A stretch of 64,000 nt of DNA, from positions 1 to 64,000 of the forward strand of contig NZ_JAGIZB010000002.1 in assembly GCF_017813395.1 (NCBI RefSeq). The letters are read 5' to 3'. Both the position numbers and the translations under genes were made by a program. This stretch comes from Pararoseomonas baculiformis. Its GTDB lineage: Bacteria; Pseudomonadota; Alphaproteobacteria; Acetobacterales; Acetobacteraceae. The notes under the pieces are model-generated. The model did no database searches. It saw nothing but the letters and a program-made list of their open reading frames with translations, and was not told where the DNA came from. Of this stretch, positions 1-12,788 are shown piece by piece; position 1 is the stretch's first letter, and each line of letters starts with the position of its first letter.

Positions 1-1
1 G

Positions 2-625
2 CCGCCGACGCCGCCGCGCCCGGCGCCGACCCCGCCGCAGCAGCAGGCCGCCGCCTCTCCGCCGGCGCCGCCCGCGCCCGCGCGCCCGAACCCCGTGCCG
101 AACCAGCCGCCCGTGCCGCCCGCGCGGGAGAGCAACAACCGCCCGGGCACGGGCCAGACGCCGCCCGTGCAGAACCCGGCCGAGCGCAGCAATTCCGTGC
201 AGAACACGCTGGAACGGCTGCGCGCCGCCCAGGCGCAGAACCAGGCCCCGACCGCCCGCGCGAATCCCGCGCCGGCCGCCCCCAGCCGTGGCGGTGGCGC
301 GCCCACCGGCACGGCCGCGCTCACCTCCGGCGAGATCCGGGGCGTGGCCGACAAGATCAGCGAGTGCTGGTCCGTCGATGCCGGCGCGCCGGACCTGGCG
401 AGCATCATTGTGGAGCTGCGGGTGGAGGCGGATGCGAATGGCGTGGTGCGCGTGGTGCGCCCGGCCGGCAGCATCCCGACCGAGCCGCGGGCCCGCGCGG
501 TGTTCGAGGCCGCGCGCCGCGCGCTGATGGACCCGAAATGCTCGCCCCTGCCTTTCCCGCGGGACAAGCTGGCGGCGATCAACAACGCCACGTTCCGTTT
601 CAATCCGCGTGGTCTGACGCGTTGA
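2..625 (+). CDS. tolA: TolA, C-terminal part (5' truncated by window edge)
   Basis: The frame is open from the window edge, so the start lies upstream. The visible part begins with a long Pro/Ala/Asn/Gln-rich stretch, as in the periplasm-spanning arm of TolA. It ends with a globular domain of about 95 residues that contains a Cys-Trp (ECWSVD) and a Cys near the end (PKCSPLPFP), typical of TolA/TonB C-terminal domains. TolA links the TolQR motor in the inner membrane to TolB/Pal. The directly following tolB and pal support the call; tolQ and tolR would be expected just upstream, outside the window. Confidence 0.85.
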   Translation, partial: PPTPPRPAPTPPQQQAAASPPAPPAPARPNPVPNQPPVPPARESNNRPGTGQTPPVQNPAERSNSVQNTLERLRAAQAQNQAPTARANPAPAAPSRGGGAPTGTAALTSGEIRGVADKISECWSVDAGAPDLASIIVELRVEADANGVVRVVRPAGSIPTEPRARAVFEAARRALMDPKCSPLPFPRDKLAAINNATFRFNPRGLTR

Positions 626-743
626 ACCGGGGCGGCGCACCGATCAACTCTCGCCGGAACGGTGCCATTCGGCATCCGGGCGGGTTGCGTCCGCGCGCCG
701 CTTCGGCTCTTTCCCCGTCCCGCAACTCCGAGGTTTTGCATCC

Positions 744-2075
744 ATGATGACGACCCACCGGCGTGGCCTGATCCTGGGTGGCGCCGCGCTGCTCACCGTG
801 CCGGCGACCGCGCGCGCCCAGGGCAGCGCCCCGGGCGCCGTGATCGACATCACCCGCGCGCGGACGGACCCGATCCCGATCGCCGTGCCGGCCCTGGCCG
901 GCGGAGGGCGCGGGGCCGACATCTCCCGCGTGATCCAGGCCAATCTCCGCAATTCCGGCCTGTTCCGCCCGGTGGACAACGCCGCCTTCATCCAGAGCGC
1001 CGAGGCCGCCGCGGCCACGCCGCGCTTCCAGGACTGGCGCGTGATCGGCGCGAACGCGCTGGTGACCGGCCGCGTGGAGGACCAGGGCGGGCGGCTGCGG
1101 GTGGAGTTCCGCCTGTGGGACGTGCTGCCCGAGCAGCAGATCCAGGGCACCGCCTTCACGGCACCGGCCGCGCAGTGGCGCCGCATCGCGCACCTGATCT
1201 CGGACGTGATCTATGAGCGGCTGCTGGGCGAGAAGGGCTATTTCGACACGCGCATCGTCTATGTGGCGGAAAGCGGCCCGCGCGACCGGCGCACCCGCCG
1301 CCTTGCCGTCATGGACCAGGATGGCGAGAACAACCGCTTCCTGACGGATGGCTCCTTCCAGGTGCTGTCGCCGCGCTTCCATCCGAACGCGCAGCAGATC
1401 GTGTTCATGTCCTACTTCCAGAACCAGCCGCGCGTGTACCTGTTCGACATGAACAGCGGCCGCCAGGAGGTGCTGGGCCAGTTCCCGGGCATGACCCTCT
1501 CGCCGCGCTTCTCGCCGGATGGGCGGACGGTCGTGCTGTCCTATGCCCAGGGCGGTGATGCGAACATCTACGCGGTGGATGTCGGCTCGCGCGGGTCGCG
1601 CCAGCTGACCTCGGGCGGGGGGCTGGACGTGTCGCCCTGCTATTCCCCGGATGGCTCGCAGATCGTGTTCAACTCCGACCGCGGCGGTGACCAGCAGCTC
1701 TATGTCATGAGCGCGGGCGGCGGGGCGGCGCGGCGCATCTCCTTCGGGCGCGGCCGCTATGCCACGCCGGTCTGGTCCCCGCGCGGCGACCTCATCGCCT
1801 TCACGCGCATCTCCGGCGGGCAATTCGGCATCGGCGTGATGCGGCCGGACGGCTCGGGCGAGCGTATCCTGACCGAGGGCTGGGGGATGGAAGCGCCGAC
1901 CTTCGCCCCGAATGGCCGCGTGCTGGCCTTCTACCGCGAGACCCGGGCGAGCGGCTCCCGCGGCCAGGGCTATTCCGCCCGCCTTGCCCAGATCGACATC
2001 GCAGGATTCAACGAGAGGCAGATCGTGACCCCGACGGATGCGACGGATCCGTCCTGGTCGCCGCTTCTCGACTGA
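744..2075 (+). CDS. tolB: TolB, periplasmic beta-propeller of the Tol-Pal system
   Basis: 443 residues, the usual TolB length. The N-terminus has a cleavable signal ([21 protein letters not shown]). An N-terminal domain (about residues 30-165) is followed by repeated PD40/WD40-like blades with motifs of the type [25 protein letters not shown] and APTFAPNGR. TolB binds Pal and TolA in the periplasm and helps outer-membrane constriction at division. Two adjacent ATG codons (744 and 747) are possible starts. It sits 118 bp after tolA and 40 bp before pal. Confidence 0.95.
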   Translation: MMTTHRRGLILGGAALLTVPATARAQGSAPGAVIDITRARTDPIPIAVPALAGGGRGADISRVIQANLRNSGLFRPVDNAAFIQSAEAAAATPRFQDWRVIGANALVTGRVEDQGGRLRVEFRLWDVLPEQQIQGTAFTAPAAQWRRIAHLISDVIYERLLGEKGYFDTRIVYVAESGPRDRRTRRLAVMDQDGENNRFLTDGSFQVLSPRFHPNAQQIVFMSYFQNQPRVYLFDMNSGRQEVLGQFPGMTLSPRFSPDGRTVVLSYAQGGDANIYAVDVGSRGSRQLTSGGGLDVSPCYSPDGSQIVFNSDRGGDQQLYVMSAGGGAARRISFGRGRYATPVWSPRGDLIAFTRISGGQFGIGVMRPDGSGERILTEGWGMEAPTFAPNGRVLAFYRETRASGSRGQGYSARLAQIDIAGFNERQIVTPTDATDPSWSPLLD

Positions 2076-2115
2076 AACGCCAATCCCGGAAACCTGATCG
2101 AAGGAGAACCGATAA

Positions 2116-2613
2116 GTGAACATGAAGATCCTTGGCGCGCTCGGCGCCCTCGCCCTGCTGGCGGCCTGCTCGTCCGACGAGGCCACGAATGCCGCGGCCA
2201 CGGGCGCGGGCGGCTCCGGCGGCCTGGCCGGCTCCGCTGGCCTGGGCGCGGTGCGTCCCGGCAGCCAGGAAGACCTGGTGGCCAATGTCGGCGACCGCGT
2301 CTTCTTCGACACGGACAGCAGCCAGGTTCGCGGCGATGGCCGTGGGACGCTGGAGCGGCAGGCCGCCTGGCTCGCCCGCTACCCGCAGGTTGCGGTGCTG
2401 GTGGAAGGCCATGCCGACGAGCGCGGCACCCGCGAGTACAACCTCGCCCTCGGCCAGCGCCGCGCCAATTCCGCGCGCGACCTGCTGGTGGCGAACGGCG
2501 TGTCCGGCCAGCGCGTGCAGACGATCTCCTATGGCAAGGACCGCCCGGCGGCCCTCGGCTCGGACGAGGCGTCCTGGGCGCAGAACCGCCGCGCCGTGAC
2601 GGTGGTGCGCTGA
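2116..2613 (+). CDS. pal: Pal, peptidoglycan-associated lipoprotein
   Basis: 165 residues if started at the GTG, which has an AAGGAG ribosome site 9 bases upstream; an in-frame ATG two codons later is the alternative. The lipobox LLAAC places the lipidated cysteine at residue 18. A Gly/Ala-rich linker follows, then an OmpA-like peptidoglycan-binding domain with the diagnostic GHADERGTREYN stretch (about residues 98-109) and LGQRRA. Pal is anchored in the outer membrane and binds peptidoglycan and TolB. Its position between tolB and cpoB is the canonical order. Confidence 0.95.
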   Translation: MNMKILGALGALALLAACSSDEATNAAATGAGGSGGLAGSAGLGAVRPGSQEDLVANVGDRVFFDTDSSQVRGDGRGTLERQAAWLARYPQVAVLVEGHADERGTREYNLALGQRRANSARDLLVANGVSGQRVQTISYGKDRPAALGSDEASWAQNRRAVTVVR

Positions 2614-2635
2614 TCAGCCAGGGCTGATGGCATGG

Positions 2636-2660
2636 CCCGGCGCGCTTCGGCAGCGCCGGG
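2636..2660 (+). terminator. GC-rich hairpin after pal
   Basis: Perfect 8-bp stem CCCGGCGC / GCGCCGGG around a 9-base loop, followed by TT only. A second smaller hairpin (CCGCCC TCC GGGCGG) follows at about 2667-2681. It may be a weak terminator or processing hairpin between pal and cpoB. Confidence 0.4.
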
Positions 2661-2743
2661 TTCCGCCGCCCTCCGGGCGGTAACGCAGGGCCGGCGCGGT
2701 ACGGTCCGGCAGGGGCGCCCGATGCGCGCCGCGAGGGGGTGGG

Positions 2744-3694
2744 ATGCTGAGAACCGGGTCTCGAACCAAGATGCAGCGCACCGTGTCCTGGGGCGCCATG
2801 CTCCTGGCGGGTGCCGCCCTGGCCGGGCTTGTGCCGGGCGGCAGCGCCTTCGCCCAGCCTGAAAGCCGCGAAGGCCTCTATCTGCAGAACCAGATCCTGC
2901 AGCTCCGCCAGGAGTTGGAGCTGCTGCGGCGGAGCGGTCCCGTGCCGATGGCCCCGCAGCTGCCGCCACCCGGCCGCGGCGGCGTGCCGGTGGGCGGCGG
3001 GGAAATCATCTCCCAGCTGCTGGAGCGCGTGGGCACGCTGGAGGAGGAGGTTCGCCGCCAGCGCGGCCGGGCCGAGCAGGCCGAATACGCCAACCGCACC
3101 CTGCAGCAGCAGCTGGAGAAGCTGCAGGGCGACATCGAATACCGTTTCAACGCGCTGGAGAGCCGGGGCGCTGCCCCGGCCGGCGCGGCGCCAGGGGGTA
3201 CCCCCTCGGCGGGGCGACCCACGGGCGGGCAGCAGCAGGGCGCGCTGAACCCGCCGGCGAACTCGCCCGCCCCGCCGCCGCCCGCCGGGCAGCCCAGCAC
3301 CCCGCCGCCGCGCACGCCCGAGGTGGCGCTGCGGGAGGGGCAGGCCGCGCTTCGCCGGCGTGACTTCACCGCCGCCGAGGCCGCGGCCCGTGAGGTGCTG
3401 GCGGCGCGCAACACGCCCCGGGCACAGGATGCCGGCATCCTCCTGGGCGACTCCCTGATGGGCAAGCGCGACTTCCAGAATGCCGCCCTGGCCTATGACG
3501 ACGCTTTCCGGAAGGCGCAGACCTCCAGCCGCGCGCCGGAAGCCCTGATCGGGCTGGCAACCGCCTTCAACGGCTTCAACGCCAAGCGCGAGGCCTGCGC
3601 CACGCTGGACGAGATGCGGGGCAAGTTCCCCCGCCTCTCATCCGAGCTGACCCAGGAAGCGAACCAGGCGCGCCAGCGCGCGGGCTGCCGCTGA
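2744..3694 (+). CDS. cpoB: CpoB (YbgF), Tol-Pal associated periplasmic coordinator
   Basis: 316 residues. The start may be this ATG or the in-frame ATG at 2771 (MQRTVS), since both leave a signal peptide ending near GGSAFAQ (residue 38). A Gln/Leu/Glu-rich N-terminal coiled coil (about 45-140) for trimerisation is followed by a Pro/Gly-rich linker. The C-terminal TPR region (about 190-316) contains the typical EVALREGQAALRRRDFTAAE and GDSLMGKRDFQNAALAYDDA segments. CpoB couples the Tol machine to peptidoglycan synthesis at the septum. Confidence 0.9.
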   Translation: MLRTGSRTKMQRTVSWGAMLLAGAALAGLVPGGSAFAQPESREGLYLQNQILQLRQELELLRRSGPVPMAPQLPPPGRGGVPVGGGEIISQLLERVGTLEEEVRRQRGRAEQAEYANRTLQQQLEKLQGDIEYRFNALESRGAAPAGAAPGGTPSAGRPTGGQQQGALNPPANSPAPPPPAGQPSTPPPRTPEVALREGQAALRRRDFTAAEAAAREVLAARNTPRAQDAGILLGDSLMGKRDFQNAALAYDDAFRKAQTSSRAPEALIGLATAFNGFNAKREACATLDEMRGKFPRLSSELTQEANQARQRAGCR

Positions 3695-3744
3695 CGGAGA
3701 CGCTGGCCCCTTCGCCGGGGCTGGGCGAGGATTTCGCGGCCGCC

Positions 3745-4887
3745 ATGGCCGGGCTGGGGCCCTTCGGCCGGGCGCCGGCCCTGGCGATTGGTGTTTCTGG
3801 CGGGCCGCACAGCCTGGCCCTGGCGGTTCTCGCGGCGGAATGGGCAGCGGGGCCGGGTGGGCGGGTGCTCGCCCTTGTCGCCGATCATGGCCTTCGCGCC
3901 GGAAGCCGCGCGGAGGCGGAGGGCGTCGTCGCGCGGCTCGCCAGCCTCGGCATCCCGGCGCGGCTCCTGGCGCTGAGGCTGCCGGCGGGCGGGGGCCTGC
4001 ATGAGCGGGCAAGGGCGGCACGGCTTGCTGCCCTCGCCGCGGCGGCGGAGGAGGCCGGGGCGCCCTGGCTCCTGCTCGGCCATCACCGGGCCGACCAGGC
4101 GGAGACCCTGGTCTTCCGCGCATTGCGCGGCTCGGGCGAGGCGGGGCTGGCCGGCATGGCCATGGCCCGGCCCGAAGGCGGTGTGCTGGTCCTGCGCCCG
4201 CTGCTCGGCGTCTGCCCCGACCGGATCGAGGCCTTTCTCGCCGCCCGAGGGCTGGTGCCCGTCCGGGATCCTTCGAACGAGGATCCGCGCTTCGTCCGGG
4301 CCAGGCTGCGGCGGGTGCTCGGTGCGCCCGGTGGCCCGGAGGTGGCCGCCCTGGCCGAGGCGGCGGGCGCTTTCGCCCTGCGGCGGGACCGGATGCGCCA
4401 TGCCGTGGCCGAACGCCTTGCCGCCGCGGCCTGCTTCGAGGATGCGGGATGGATCCGGCCGGACCGCGCGGCGCTGGGGACGGACCAGGTGGCGCATGCC
4501 GCCCTATCGGCACTGCTTCGCAGCCTCGGCGGCCGCCGCCACCCACCCCCGCGCGCCGCGGTCGGCGCCATGCTGGGGCGAGGCGGGGGGAGCCTGGCGG
4601 GCGTGGTGTGGCGCGGGGCGGTCCTGTGCCGTGAGGCCGCCCGGTGCGCGCCGCCCGTTCCGGCCTGCCCCGGTGCGCTGTGGGACGGGCGCTGGCGGGT
4701 GGTGGCGGCACCGCAGGGAGGCTGGATCGGGGCGCTGGGCCCGGGCGGGCCACGCGGCACGCTTCCGGCGATTGTCGCCGCGGGACTGCCCGCGATCCGG
4801 GATGCGGAGGGGCGGATCCTTTCCGTTCCGGCCCTGGATGGCGGGGCCCGGCTGGAATTCTGCCCCGTTTCGGGGCCAATCGCGTGA
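3745..4887 (+). CDS. tilS: tRNA(Ile)-lysidine synthetase TilS
   Basis: Converts C34 of the CAU-anticodon tRNA-Ile to lysidine so that AUA is read as Ile. 380 residues with the N-type PP-loop SGGPHSLAL at residues 18-26; His replaces the more common Asp in SGGxDS. Further family signatures are ADHGLR (about 48-53) and [13 protein letters not shown] (about 111-123). The start is uncertain: ATG 3745 has only a distant GAGGA, and the frame stays open upstream to the end of cpoB. It is followed by ftsH, a conserved arrangement. Confidence 0.9.
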   Translation: MAGLGPFGRAPALAIGVSGGPHSLALAVLAAEWAAGPGGRVLALVADHGLRAGSRAEAEGVVARLASLGIPARLLALRLPAGGGLHERARAARLAALAAAAEEAGAPWLLLGHHRADQAETLVFRALRGSGEAGLAGMAMARPEGGVLVLRPLLGVCPDRIEAFLAARGLVPVRDPSNEDPRFVRARLRRVLGAPGGPEVAALAEAAGAFALRRDRMRHAVAERLAAAACFEDAGWIRPDRAALGTDQVAHAALSALLRSLGGRRHPPPRAAVGAMLGRGGGSLAGVVWRGAVLCREAARCAPPVPACPGALWDGRWRVVAAPQGGWIGALGPGGPRGTLPAIVAAGLPAIRDAEGRILSVPALDGGARLEFCPVSGPIA

Positions 4888-4979
4888 AAGCCATGTCAGC
4901 CGGTGGTTCCCTGACTGGCTGGGGCTCCCTATCTTGTTCTCTGAGCCGGCAGGGCCGGCCAAAGGATCGGGACCGTCAA

Positions 4980-6905
<1,926 letters not shown>

Positions 6906-6954
6906 TAATCCGGGCGGCCCCCTGGCGCGGGGTGCGACAAGACGCTTGAATGAG

Positions 6955-6978
6955 ACGGGGGCCCTCAGCGGCCCCCGT
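6955..6978 (+). terminator. Intrinsic terminator after ftsH
   Basis: Stem CGGGGGCC / GGCCCCCG (8 bp, extended by an A-T pair), loop CTCAGC, followed by TTT. It separates ftsH from folP. Confidence 0.7.
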
Positions 6979-7019
6979 TTCCGTCCGGGGATGCCAGGAG
7001 CCGGGCGAGGGGAGGGTCC

Positions 7020-8081
7020 ATGGCGCGCTGGGTCGAACCGATGGGGCTGCTGCACGGGCGCGGCGCCTTTGCCGCCGTCGCCGCCGGCGCCGCCCTGCCG
7101 CTGGAGGGCGGGGCCGCGGCCTTTACCCTGGTCCGCCTGATCGAGAATGGGCGCGTGCTCGGCCTCATGCCCGCGGTGGAGACGCCGGAGGACTGGCAGG
7201 AGGCCGTGCTGGCACTGACCCGCCCGCCCCAGCCCTTCGCGGGGCTCCCCGATGCCGGCAGCCTCGGGCGCCCCTTGGTCATGGGTGTGCTGAACGTCAC
7301 CCCTGACAGCTTTTCGGACGGCGGCCGCCACTTCGACCCTCGCGCGGCGCTGATGGCCGCCCATGCCATGCTGGAGGCCGGGGCGGACATGATCGATGTG
7401 GGCGGGGAAAGCACCCGCCCCGGCGCCCCGCCCGTGGACCCGGAGACGGAGATCGCCCGGATCCTGCCCGTGATCCGGGAGATCGCGAAGGACGCGCCCG
7501 TCAGCGTCGATACCCGCCACGCCGCCACCATGCGCGCCGCGCTCGACGCCGGGGCGGAGGTGGTGAACGACGTGACCGCCCTGCGCCACGACCCTGAGTC
7601 CCTGGCCGTGGTGGCGGAGGCGGGCTGCCCGGTGGTTCTGATGCACATGCCCGGCACCGATCCAGCCACCATGCAGCAGCACGCCGAATACGCCGACGTC
7701 GCCGTGGAGGTGGCCGCCTTCCTGGCGGAGCGCATCGCGGCCTGCGAGGCGGCGGGCGTCCCGCGCCACCGCATCGCCGTGGATCCTGGAATCGGCTTCG
7801 GCAAGACGATGGAGCACAATCTGGAGCTGCTGGACCGCCTGCCGGTCCTGCTCGGCCTCGGCTGCCCCGTGCTCGTCGGGGCCTCGCGCAAGCGTTTCAT
7901 CGGCACGCTCTCCGGTGCCTCCTCCCCGCGGGACCGGATGGCCGGGAGCATTGGCGTCGCCGTGGCCGCGGCCGCCCGGGGCGTGGCGATGCTGCGGGTG
8001 CATGACGTGGCTGAGACGGTCGCGGCGCTCCGGCTCTGGCGCGCCTCCGTGGCCGGGCTGCCGCAGGGGCTGGAGGCGTGA
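7020..8081 (+). CDS. folP: Dihydropteroate synthase
   Basis: Condenses 7,8-dihydropterin pyrophosphate with p-aminobenzoate in folate synthesis. 353 residues, longer than the usual 280: the TIM barrel starts only at [15 protein letters not shown] (residues 88-102), after an 87-residue N-terminal extension of a kind often seen in alphaproteobacterial FolP. Other signatures are [18 protein letters not shown] and [10 protein letters not shown] purine-rich stretch (GGGGAGGG) immediately precedes the ATG. Its last codons overlap the region upstream of glmM. Confidence 0.93.
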   Translation: MARWVEPMGLLHGRGAFAAVAAGAALPLEGGAAAFTLVRLIENGRVLGLMPAVETPEDWQEAVLALTRPPQPFAGLPDAGSLGRPLVMGVLNVTPDSFSDGGRHFDPRAALMAAHAMLEAGADMIDVGGESTRPGAPPVDPETEIARILPVIREIAKDAPVSVDTRHAATMRAALDAGAEVVNDVTALRHDPESLAVVAEAGCPVVLMHMPGTDPATMQQHAEYADVAVEVAAFLAERIAACEAAGVPRHRIAVDPGIGFGKTMEHNLELLDRLPVLLGLGCPVLVGASRKRFIGTLSGASSPRDRMAGSIGVAVAAAARGVAMLRVHDVAETVAALRLWRASVAGLPQGLEA

Positions 8082-8146
8082 GTGGCCACCCTGCCACGCG
8101 GCGCCGGACTCGGGTAGAAAAGCGGCAATCTGCGGAAGGGTCCAGA

Positions 8147-9526
8147 ATGAGCGATGGCGTAAGGCGCCTCTTCGGCACGGATGGGATCCGCGGCGTGGCC
8201 AACCGCACGCCGATGGATGCCGCAACGGCGTTGCGCCTGGGCCAGGCGGCGGGCCGCTACTTCAACCGCGGCCAGCACCGCCATCGCGTGGTGATCGGCA
8301 AGGACACGCGGCTTTCCGGCTATATGCTGGAGCCGGCGCTGACCGCCGGCTTCGTGGGCGCGGGGATGGACGTGGTGCTCGTCGGCCCGCTGCCGACGCC
8401 GGCCATCGCGCTGCTCACCCGTAGCCTCCGCGCCGATCTCGGCGTGATGATCAGCGCGTCCCACAATCCCTATGAGGATAACGGGATCAAGCTTTTCGGG
8501 CCGGATGGGCTGAAGCTTTCCGATGCGCAGGAGGCGGCGATCGAGGCGCTGATGGGCGGGGATCTCGCCTCCGCCCTCGCCGCGCCGGGCCGGCTGGGCC
8601 GTGCCTCCCGCCTGGAGGACGCCCCGGGCCGCTACATCGAAGCAGTGAAGTCCAGCTTCCCCCGCGGGCGGAGCCTGGAAGGGCTGCGGATCGTCGTCGA
8701 TTGCGCCCATGGTGCGGCGTACAAGGTGGCGCCGACCGTGCTGTGGGAACTCGGGGCCGAGGTGGTGCCCGTGGGCGTGGCGCCGGATGGCTTCAACATC
8801 AATGATGGCTGCGGCAGCACCGCGCCCACCATGCTGGCCGGGCTGGTGCGGGAGCGCCGGGCCGATCTCGGCATCGCGCTGGATGGCGATGCGGACCGGC
8901 TGGTGCTGGTGGATGAGAGCGGCGTGGTGGTGGATGGGGACCAGATCCTTGCCCTCATCGCCTCGTCCTGGGCGGCGGAGGGCAAGCTGCGCGGGAATGC
9001 GGTGGTGGCCACCGTGATGTCCAATCTCGGCCTGGAACGCTTCCTTCAGAAGAAGGGCCTCACGCTTCACCGGACGAAGGTGGGGGACCGCTATGTGGGC
9101 GAGACGATGCGGGAGCTGGGCTGCAATCTGGGCGGCGAGCAGTCCGGGCACGTGATCCTCTCGGATCATGGCACGACCGGTGATGGGCTGGTGGCGGCGC
9201 TGCAGGTGCTGTCCGTGCTGGTGGAGGAGCGGCGGCCGGCAAGCGAGGTGCTGCGCCGCTTCGTGCCCCTGCCGCAAAAGCTGGTGAATGTCCGCCATTC
9301 CGGCGGGGCGCCGCTGAAGGATCCGCGCGTGGCGGAGGCGATCGCCGCGGCGGAGGCGGAGCTGGGTTCGCGCGGGCGCGTGCTGATCCGACCGAGCGGG
9401 ACCGAGCCGCTGATCCGCGTGATGGTGGAGGCGGAGGAGGACGCCCTGGTGGAGTCCCTGACGGCGAGCCTCGCGGAGGTGATCCGCGCGGCCTCGGCCG
9501 CCCCGGCGCGGGCTGCGGCCGAATGA
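8147..9526 (+). CDS. glmM: Phosphoglucosamine mutase
   Basis: Interconverts glucosamine-6-P and glucosamine-1-P on the way to UDP-GlcNAc. 459 residues. Start ATG 8147 is chosen because [16 protein letters not shown] is the classic GlmM N-terminus and GGAAGGG lies 6 bases upstream; the frame is open further upstream. The phosphoserine loop [12 protein letters not shown] places the catalytic Ser at 105. The metal loop DGDADR and the C-terminal phosphate-binding [12 protein letters not shown] are present. It overlaps thiD by ATGA. Confidence 0.97.
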   Translation: MSDGVRRLFGTDGIRGVANRTPMDAATALRLGQAAGRYFNRGQHRHRVVIGKDTRLSGYMLEPALTAGFVGAGMDVVLVGPLPTPAIALLTRSLRADLGVMISASHNPYEDNGIKLFGPDGLKLSDAQEAAIEALMGGDLASALAAPGRLGRASRLEDAPGRYIEAVKSSFPRGRSLEGLRIVVDCAHGAAYKVAPTVLWELGAEVVPVGVAPDGFNINDGCGSTAPTMLAGLVRERRADLGIALDGDADRLVLVDESGVVVDGDQILALIASSWAAEGKLRGNAVVATVMSNLGLERFLQKKGLTLHRTKVGDRYVGETMRELGCNLGGEQSGHVILSDHGTTGDGLVAALQVLSVLVEERRPASEVLRRFVPLPQKLVNVRHSGGAPLKDPRVAEAIAAAEAELGSRGRVLIRPSGTEPLIRVMVEAEEDALVESLTASLAEVIRAASAAPARAAAE

Positions 9527-10332
9527 AGGGACGCGTGCTGATCATCGCCGGATCCGATTCCGGCGGCGGCGCGGGCATTCAGGCCGACATCAAGGCGGTG
9601 ACGGCACTCGGCGGCTATGCCGCCACCGCCATCACCGCGCTCACGGCGCAGGACACGCAGGGCGTGCGCGCCGTGCACCCCGTGCCGCTGGACTTCCTGC
9701 GCCTGCAGATCCGCATGTCGCTGGACGATATCGGGGCGGACTGCATCAAGACCGGCATGCTGGCCGATGCGGCGACCATCGACACGGTTTGCGATGCCCT
9801 GGCGGGTTCCGGCGTGCGCTTGGTGGCGGATCCGGTGATGGTGGCCAAGGGCGGCGCGCCGCTCCTGGCGCCTGAGGCGGTGGAGACGCTGAAGCGTCGC
9901 CTGATGCCCCTGGCCACGATCCTGACGCCGAACCTGCCCGAGGCCGAGGTGCTGTCCGGCATGGCCATCCCGGATACCGATGCCATGGTCCATGCCGCGG
10001 AGCTGCTGATGACGCTCGGCGTGCCCGCCGTGCTGCTGAAGGGCGGCCATGGCGAAGGGCCGGTGCTGCGCGACGTGCTGGCCACCGAGGATGGGGTGGA
10101 GGTGTTCGAGAGCCCGCGGATCGAGACGCGGCACACCCATGGCACCGGCTGCACCCTGGCTTCCGCCATCGCCACGGGGCTGGCGCAGGGCATGGGGCTG
10201 CGGGATGCGGTGCTGCGCGCGCGGGCCTATGTGGCGGCCGCGATCCGCGCCGCGCCGGGATATGGGCGGGGCCATGGCCCGCTGGATCATGGGGTGACGC
10301 TGGATCCGGCGCGGATCGCCGCGCTGGCCTGA
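9523..10332 (+). CDS. thiD: Hydroxymethylpyrimidine/phosphomethylpyrimidine kinase
   Basis: Phosphorylates HMP and HMP-P for thiamine synthesis. 269 residues, a ribokinase-fold protein. Visible signatures are the N-terminal [19 protein letters not shown] (about 7-25), [11 protein letters not shown] in the middle and the anion-hole motif [12 protein letters not shown] (GTGC at 207-210). It is translationally coupled to glmM through an ATGA overlap. It converges on the AI-2E permease gene with only 9 bases between the stops. Confidence 0.95.
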   Translation: MKGRVLIIAGSDSGGGAGIQADIKAVTALGGYAATAITALTAQDTQGVRAVHPVPLDFLRLQIRMSLDDIGADCIKTGMLADAATIDTVCDALAGSGVRLVADPVMVAKGGAPLLAPEAVETLKRRLMPLATILTPNLPEAEVLSGMAIPDTDAMVHAAELLMTLGVPAVLLKGGHGEGPVLRDVLATEDGVEVFESPRIETRHTHGTGCTLASAIATGLAQGMGLRDAVLRARAYVAAAIRAAPGYGRGHGPLDHGVTLDPARIAALA

Positions 10333-10341
10333 GGCAGGACG

Positions 10342-11376
10342 TCAGAAGGGCCGGATAAGCCGCTTCTGGTCCGCATCGGCCGGGTCCTCGACCCAGCCCT
10401 CCACATAGGCCACGCGGATGGCGGCGAGGCCGGCCGCCGCGACGGGGGCGGCAAGCAGCACGCCTAGGAAGCCGAGGCCGGTGCCGAACAGGGCCTGGGC
10501 CCCGAGCAGCAGGGCCGGCGGCACGTCGGAGGACTGCTTCTGCACCATCGGGGTGAGGACATTCCCCTCGATGTTCTGGATCACGAGGAACAGCCCGGCG
10601 ACCCAGGGCACCAGGGAGGGATCCTCCGAGGCCGCGATCAGCATGGCCGGAAGGGCGCCGATGACCGGCCCGATATAGGGGATGAAGCCGAATATCGCGG
10701 TGAGGATCGAAAGGAAGCCGGCCAGTGGCACGCCGAGCACCCAGAGGCCGAGGAAGGTCAGGGTGCCGGTGACCACCATGGCGAACATCTGCCCCAGCAG
10801 CCAGCCGCGCAGCGCATGGGCCATGGCGTTCAGCGTGGCCTCCCCTCGCGGCCGCATGCCCGGCGCGACCAGGGCCAGGGCCCCCCGGCGATAGAGGGTC
10901 GGGTCCGCGCCGATATAGATGCCGAGCAGCAGCACCAGTACGAGGTTGCCCAGGGCGCCCAGCGTTCCCCAGAAGCTGCGGAGCGCGACATTCGCCGCCT
11001 GCTCCGCGCTGGGCTGCAGCGCCTCCGGCGAGGTCTGGTGCTGCAACCAGTCTCCTCCGGGCAGCCCTTCCAGCATGTTCGCGATGCCTTGGAGCACCTG
11101 CGGCGCGGCGCGCACGAATTGCCGCGCCTGGTCGGCGATGGTGGCGAAGCCGACCCAGACCAGCAGCCCGATGATGATGCCCGAAATGAGCGCGACGATC
11201 ATGACGCCCCAGTGGGGCGCCATTCCGAAATAGCGGGCCAGCGGCACGCCGGCCGCGCGGAGCGCGACGGCGAGGAGGCAACCGGCGAAGACGATGAGGA
11301 CAAAGCCCGGCGCCAGCCAGCCAAGCAGCGCGATGACCGCCAGCAGGATCAGCAATGTCGCGGTGTCATGTCGCAT
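10342..11376 (-). CDS. AI-2E family transporter (PerM/UPF0118 type)
   Basis: 344 residues starting MRHDTATLLILL. Several hydrophobic segments are visible: an N-terminal pair, a large soluble loop (about 85-150) and a C-terminal cluster with GFIPYIGPVIGALPA and IQNIEGNVLTPMVQ. These last two are hallmarks of the AI-2E exporter/PerM family. Members export varied substrates (autoinducer-2, Na+/H+ antiport); the substrate here cannot be read from sequence. It is divergent from serC. Confidence 0.85.
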   Translation of the reverse strand: MRHDTATLLILLAVIALLGWLAPGFVLIVFAGCLLAVALRAAGVPLARYFGMAPHWGVMIVALISGIIIGLLVWVGFATIADQARQFVRAAPQVLQGIANMLEGLPGGDWLQHQTSPEALQPSAEQAANVALRSFWGTLGALGNLVLVLLLGIYIGADPTLYRRGALALVAPGMRPRGEATLNAMAHALRGWLLGQMFAMVVTGTLTFLGLWVLGVPLAGFLSILTAIFGFIPYIGPVIGALPAMLIAASEDPSLVPWVAGLFLVIQNIEGNVLTPMVQKQSSDVPPALLLGAQALFGTGLGFLGVLLAAPVAAAGLAAIRVAYVEGWVEDPADADQKRLIRPF

Positions 11377-11514
11377 CCCCGGCGCAACGGAGGGGCGCGG
11401 CGCGAGTTGCGGCTGCCCGGCGGAGGGGTTCGCTTGACCGGGGCGGTGGGCGGGGTCTAGGGCCGCCTTGGTATCCGCCGGATCAGCGGCGCGAGCCTTG
11501 CCGAGAGATGGGCC

Positions 11515-12711
11515 ATGGCCGTTGCAACCACCGACCTGAACCGGGCCCGGCCGCAGCGGCGCCCGGCCAACCCGCATTTCTCGTCCGGCCCCTGCGCGAA
11601 GCGCCCGGGCTGGTCCCTGGCCGCGCTCGAAGGTGCGATGCTCGGGCGGAGCCACCGGGCCAGGGAGCCGAAGGCGCGGATCGCGGAGGTGATCGCCCTG
11701 TCGAAATCGGTGCTGAGGATGCCGCGGGATTGGCGCCTCGGCGTCGTGCCGGCATCCGATACCGGCGCGGTCGAGATGGTGCTGTGGTCCGTCCTCGGGC
11801 AGCGCGGCGTGGATGTGCTGGTCTGGGAGAGCTTCTCCAAGGAGTGGGCGACGGACATCGTGACCCAGCTTCGCCTGGAGGATGCACGCATCCGCGAGGC
11901 GCCCTATGGCCGCCTGCCCGCGCTGGATCCCGTGGCGCCGGACCGGGACGCGGTCTTTGTCTGGAACGGCACGACATCGGGGGTGCGGCTGCCCCATGCG
12001 GATTTCATCGCCGCGGAACGCCAGGGGCTGGCCATCTGTGATGCGACCTCGGCTGCCTTCGCGATGCGGCTGCCCTGGGACAGGCTCGATGTCGTCACCT
12101 GGTCCTGGCAGAAGGTGCTGGGCGGGGAGGCGGCGCATGGGATGCTCGCGCTGTCGCCGCGCGCCGTGGCGCGGCTGGAGGCCTTCGACGCCGGCCGCCC
12201 CCTGCCCAAGATCTTCCGCCTGACCAAGGGGGGGAAGCTGACCGAGGGCATCTTCGAGGGCGATACGATCAACACGCCCTCCATGCTTTGCGTGGAGGAT
12301 GCGCTGGATGGGCTGCGCTGGGCGGAGTCGATCGGCGGGCTGGATGCGCTGGTCGCGCGGTCTGAGGCGAATCTGGCGGCGGTGGCCGATTGGGTGGCCT
12401 CCAGCGGCTGGGCCGATTTCCTGGCCGAGGATCCGGCGACGCGCTCCTGCACCTCCATCTGCCTGAAGATCACCGTGCCCTGGTTCGTCGCCATGGATCC
12501 GGCGAGCCAGGCGAGCGCGGCGAAGCGGCTGGCCTCGATCTTGGAGGAGGAAGGCGTGGCCCTCGACATCGCCGCCTATCGCGATGCGCCTCCGGGGCTG
12601 CGGATCTGGGGCGGTGCCACGGTGGAAACCGCCGACATCAAGGCCCTGCTGCCCTGGCTGGACTGGGCCTTCGCCGAGCTGGCGCTGGAGCTGGCGCACC
12701 CCCCGGCCTGA
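11515..12711 (+). CDS. serC: Phosphoserine transaminase (alphaproteobacterial/archaeal type)
   Basis: PLP-dependent fold-type I transaminase of the serine pathway (3-phosphohydroxypyruvate to phosphoserine). 398 residues. N-terminal [16 protein letters not shown] matches the variant SerC group. The PLP lysine is K200 in [20 protein letters not shown] (151-156) and CDATSA (175-180) line the cofactor. In many relatives serA follows; here an MFS carrier gene does, so serA must be elsewhere. Confidence 0.88.
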   Translation: MAVATTDLNRARPQRRPANPHFSSGPCAKRPGWSLAALEGAMLGRSHRAREPKARIAEVIALSKSVLRMPRDWRLGVVPASDTGAVEMVLWSVLGQRGVDVLVWESFSKEWATDIVTQLRLEDARIREAPYGRLPALDPVAPDRDAVFVWNGTTSGVRLPHADFIAAERQGLAICDATSAAFAMRLPWDRLDVVTWSWQKVLGGEAAHGMLALSPRAVARLEAFDAGRPLPKIFRLTKGGKLTEGIFEGDTINTPSMLCVEDALDGLRWAESIGGLDALVARSEANLAAVADWVASSGWADFLAEDPATRSCTSICLKITVPWFVAMDPASQASAAKRLASILEEEGVALDIAAYRDAPPGLRIWGGATVETADIKALLPWLDWAFAELALELAHPPA

Positions 12712-12788
12712 GCGGGCCAGGGCTGCCGGCCTGGAACCTTCCGGCCCGCCGAGGGTTCCGCTCCCGAAGCTGATCGGGAGGGAAGGTC

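Noticed and set aside
1-100. GC-rich Pro/Ala codon repeats at the window start
   Set aside because: They are the low-complexity arm of TolA, not a DNA repeat element.
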